DNA of 64,000 nucleotides, from the NCBI RefSeq assembly GCF_004345665.1, contig NZ_SLWR01000014.1:1-64000 (forward strand). Reading direction: 5' to 3'. The notes under the pieces were generated by a model. That model was not told where the DNA came from and did no database searches. It worked only from the letters and a program-made list of their open reading frames with translations. Source of the stretch: Kribbella antiqua. Its GTDB lineage: Bacteria > Actinomycetota > Actinomycetes > Propionibacteriales > Kribbellaceae. Shown one piece after another: positions 61,588 to 64,000 of the stretch (its first letter is position 1; every line of letters begins with the position of its first letter). The position numbers were made by a program, and so were the translations under genes.

Positions 61588-64000
61588 TCGTTTCACGGTG
61601 CTCGGCCGTGTCGCGCTGTTCGTCGACGGCATCGAGATCCCGGTGCGTGGGCGGCGCGAGCGAGCCGTTCTCGCGATGCTGCTCGCCGCGCGGCGCCGTG
61701 TCCTGTCCGTCGATCGGATCAGCGACGGCCTGTGGCGCGGCGACCCTCCAGAGACGGCGACGGGTTCCCTGCAGGTCGCCGTCTCCCGCCTGCGTGCCCT
61801 CATCGAGCCCGACCGCACACCGCGCGCTTCGCCTCGTCTCCTCGTGAGCTCTGGCCCCGGCTACGCGCTGGTGGTTCCTCCGGAGACCGTCGATGCCGAA
61901 CGGTTCGCCGCTCTGGTGGACGAGATCCACGGCGCGCTCGCCGCGGGCGAACCCGAGCAGGCCTGGAGGTTGTGTGAGCAGGCGGACGGCTTGTGGGCCG
62001 GTACGCCGTACGCCGACATCGTCGACGCCGAGCTCGTCCGCGCCGAGGTCGCCCGGCTGGAGGATCTGCGGGCGTGCTCGCTGGAGCTGAAGGCTGAGGT
62101 GCAGCTGGCCTTGGGGCGGCACGCACTCGTCACCGGCGAACTGGAGGCGCTGGTCTCGACCCACCCTTTTCGCGAGCGCATCTGGGAGCTCTACGCGCTC
62201 GCGCTCTACCGGTCGGGGCGGCAGGGTGACGCGCTGGCGGCGCTGCGCCGGGCGCGTGAGGTACTCGTCGAATCGCTTGGCATCGACCCGTCGCCGGCCT
62301 TGCAGCAGCTCGAGGCGCAAGTGCTCGCGCAGTCACCGCAACTCGCCGTACGTCCGGCCGCGCGGGTGCCAACCGACCGAGGCGCCGTGACATCGTCCCT
62401 GGTCCCGGTTCCGGCAGATCTTGGGACGGATCAGCGCAGGACCACCGAGCTCATCGGGCGCGACGATGTCGTGACGGTTCTCCAAGCCGCGATCCATCGG
62501 GTGCGCGCCTCTCGCCACGGCGAGACCCTGCTGGTCAGCGGTGAGGCCGGTATCGGCAAGACCCGGGTCGTTACGGAGTTCGCGGAGTCGTCGGTCGCGG
62601 CACATGGCGCCCGCGTCCTCTGGGGTCGCTGCCACGAGGCGGACGTCTCCCCCGCGTATTGGCCTTGGGTCCCCGTCGTCCGCGCCCTCGCCGGCAGCAA
62701 TCCGCCGCCGGAGGTCGCAGAGCTGCTCGCACCTGGCGCCGCCGGACACGGCTCCAGCGATGCGAGGTCCGCCGCACTGCGCACGTACGACGCCGTGTCG
62801 CGTCTGCTCGCCAGTGCGGCCCGGGAGACACCGCTGGTGGTCGTTCTCGAGGACATCCACTGGGCGGACGTGTCGTCGCTGCAACTGCTCGCGTTCGCCG
62901 CCGAGGCACTCCAGTCAGCGCCCGTGATGCTGATCGCCTCCCTGCGCTCAGGGGATTCGCTGAGCACACCACTGCAGGCCTGCCTCGCTTCGCTCGGGCG
63001 GTTGTCCGCCGTTCGCATCCCGCTGCACGGGCTCGGGGTGGACCACGTGCGCGATCTGGTCGGGTGCATCACCGATGGTTCGGTCGACGAGGAACTCGCC
63101 GCTGTCGTCGCGCGGCGCACGGACGGCAACCCATTCTTCGTCATGGAACTCGTCCGCCTCCTCAGCGCCGAGCGGCGGCTCGACGTGGCAGGTGCCCGTC
63201 AGGTCGCTGTGCCACACGGCGTACAGGACGTCCTGCGGCTGCGGCTGGCACGGCTCGGGGACGACGTACGCCGGCTGCTCACCATCGCTGCGATCACCGG
63301 TCGCGAGTTCGACCTGGATCTCCTCGCCGACGTGTCCGGCGCCGACGTCGAGGATGTGCTCGACCTGCTGGAGGAGGCGGTCGCCGCGCACGCGGTCGAG
63401 GACGGCGACATGCCAGGGCGATACCGGTTCACTCATGCTTTGGTGCGCGAGACCCTGTACGGCTCGGTGTCGCTGACCCGCCGCGGCCGGCTTCACGCCG
63501 CGACCGCCGTGGCGCTCGAGTCTCGACTCGCCGACGATCCGGACCTCGTCGCCGAGGTCGCTCACCACTTCGCGCTGGGCGCGGCGCTCCGCCCGGAGCT
63601 CGCCGAACGGGCCGTTCGTCACGCGATTGCCGCGGCACGCCTCGCGGAGGGACGTGGCGCCCTCGACGAGGCGCTCGCGCACTGGGAGCAGGCTCTCTCT
63701 GCGGACGCGCTGGCGCCGGCGGACGATGCCCGCCGCCGCTATGACGTGCTGCTCGGGCTGGGCCGCGCCAGCTACCGCCGCGGCGACATCCGCGGCTCGC
63801 GAGCGGCGCTGGACAACGCCGTCGAGGTTGCTCGCGTGCTCGGTGACATGTCCCTGGTTGCCGAGGCTGCGACGAGCTTCCGCGGCGCCGGGGTGTGGCA
63901 CTGGCGTGAGTTCGGCACCAGTGACCCGGCGATGGTCGCCGTCCTCGAGGACTGCCTGACGACGCTGCGGTCGGGGCCGTTGAACGCCCGGGTTCTGGCC
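61574..64000 (+). CDS. SARP/AAA-type transcriptional activator (AfsR/DnrI-like), partial
   Basis: At least 809 residues, open at the window end. The N-terminal SARP winged helix is FTVLGRVALFVDGIEI, LLAARRRVLSVDRISDGLW, SLQVAVSRLRALIE. The bacterial transcriptional activation domain follows (about residues 95-240). An ATPase domain then has SGEAGIGKTRVV (Walker A, near residue 325) and VVVLEDIHWADVSS (Walker B). The final part is helical and TPR-like. I use the GTG at 61574; other GTGs lie at 61553, 61556 and 61577. It probably controls the divergent secreted-protein/oxidase unit; the signal is unknown. Confidence 0.88.
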   Translation, partial: MVGDIRFTVLGRVALFVDGIEIPVRGRRERAVLAMLLAARRRVLSVDRISDGLWRGDPPETATGSLQVAVSRLRALIEPDRTPRASPRLLVSSGPGYALVVPPETVDAERFAALVDEIHGALAAGEPEQAWRLCEQADGLWAGTPYADIVDAELVRAEVARLEDLRACSLELKAEVQLALGRHALVTGELEALVSTHPFRERIWELYALALYRSGRQGDALAALRRAREVLVESLGIDPSPALQQLEAQVLAQSPQLAVRPAARVPTDRGAVTSSLVPVPADLGTDQRRTTELIGRDDVVTVLQAAIHRVRASRHGETLLVSGEAGIGKTRVVTEFAESSVAAHGARVLWGRCHEADVSPAYWPWVPVVRALAGSNPPPEVAELLAPGAAGHGSSDARSAALRTYDAVSRLLASAARETPLVVVLEDIHWADVSSLQLLAFAAEALQSAPVMLIASLRSGDSLSTPLQACLASLGRLSAVRIPLHGLGVDHVRDLVGCITDGSVDEELAAVVARRTDGNPFFVMELVRLLSAERRLDVAGARQVAVPHGVQDVLRLRLARLGDDVRRLLTIAAITGREFDLDLLADVSGADVEDVLDLLEEAVAAHAVEDGDMPGRYRFTHALVRETLYGSVSLTRRGRLHAATAVALESRLADDPDLVAEVAHHFALGAALRPELAERAVRHAIAAARLAEGRGALDEALAHWEQALSADALAPADDARRRYDVLLGLGRASYRRGDIRGSRAALDNAVEVARVLGDMSLVAEAATSFRGAGVWHWREFGTSDPAMVAVLEDCLTTLRSGPLNARVLA

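Overview
The window is high-GC actinobacterial chromosome, most likely Kribbella or a close relative in the Propionibacteriales. I infer this from the composition, the many GTG starts, the secreted flavoproteins and sugar-lyase genes, and two long blocks of actinobacterial housekeeping synteny. No rRNA, tRNA, CRISPR array or conventional transposase was seen.

Housekeeping backbone, almost all on the minus strand. One block runs rarA - DUF948/DUF6167 genes - alaS - ruvX - mltG - aroE - prepilin peptidase (about 1.9-15 kb). The other runs ruvC-ruvA-ruvB - yajC - secD - secF - apt - rel - DUF349 (plus strand) - MBL hydrolase - hisS - aspS (29.7-45.1 kb). Both match the order known from mycobacteria and streptomycetes. 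Many junctions overlap as ATGA, GTGA or TGATG. A LexA-type SOS box precedes ruvC. A SecA2-type ATPase with a repeated acidic tail lies beside rarA.

Accessory insertions break the backbone. Two berberine-bridge-type flavoproteins and a DUF2330 protein surround the prepilin peptidase. At 11.9-13.3 kb an AbiEi/DUF559 putative nuclease gene lies between duplicated repeat modules. At 35.0-36.1 kb a second gene of the same architecture lies between 34-bp inverted repeats of a different sequence. The region 17.8-29.7 kb holds a GNAT enzyme, an AMIN-like secreted protein, a vanadium-haloperoxidase-like enzyme, a GxGYxYP putative glycosidase with LacI-type operators, smpB, a DGPF/ECF42 sigma pair, small regulators, a DUF2254 membrane protein and a frameshifted peptidase.

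The region 47.2-58.5 kb is a pectin (rhamnogalacturonan I) utilisation locus: a LacI regulator, a DUF1961 protein, a DUF624/YesL-like protein, a lipoprotein sugar-binding protein, two LplB/YtcP-type permeases, and two paralogous exo-rhamnogalacturonan lyases, one predicted cytosolic and one Tat-exported. A strong promoter carries the presumed LacI operator in its -35/-10 spacer, and an almost identical site lies upstream of the regulator.

The right edge has an alpha/beta hydrolase, a third FAD-linked oxidase with a secreted protein, and a divergent SARP/AAA-type activator cut by the window end. Its upstream region has three direct repeats at 11-bp spacing, typical of SARP sites. The observations I rate highest are the two repeat-flanked DUF559 cassettes, the long palindrome at the start of the DUF4442 gene, and the regulation and paralogous lyase pair of the pectin locus.
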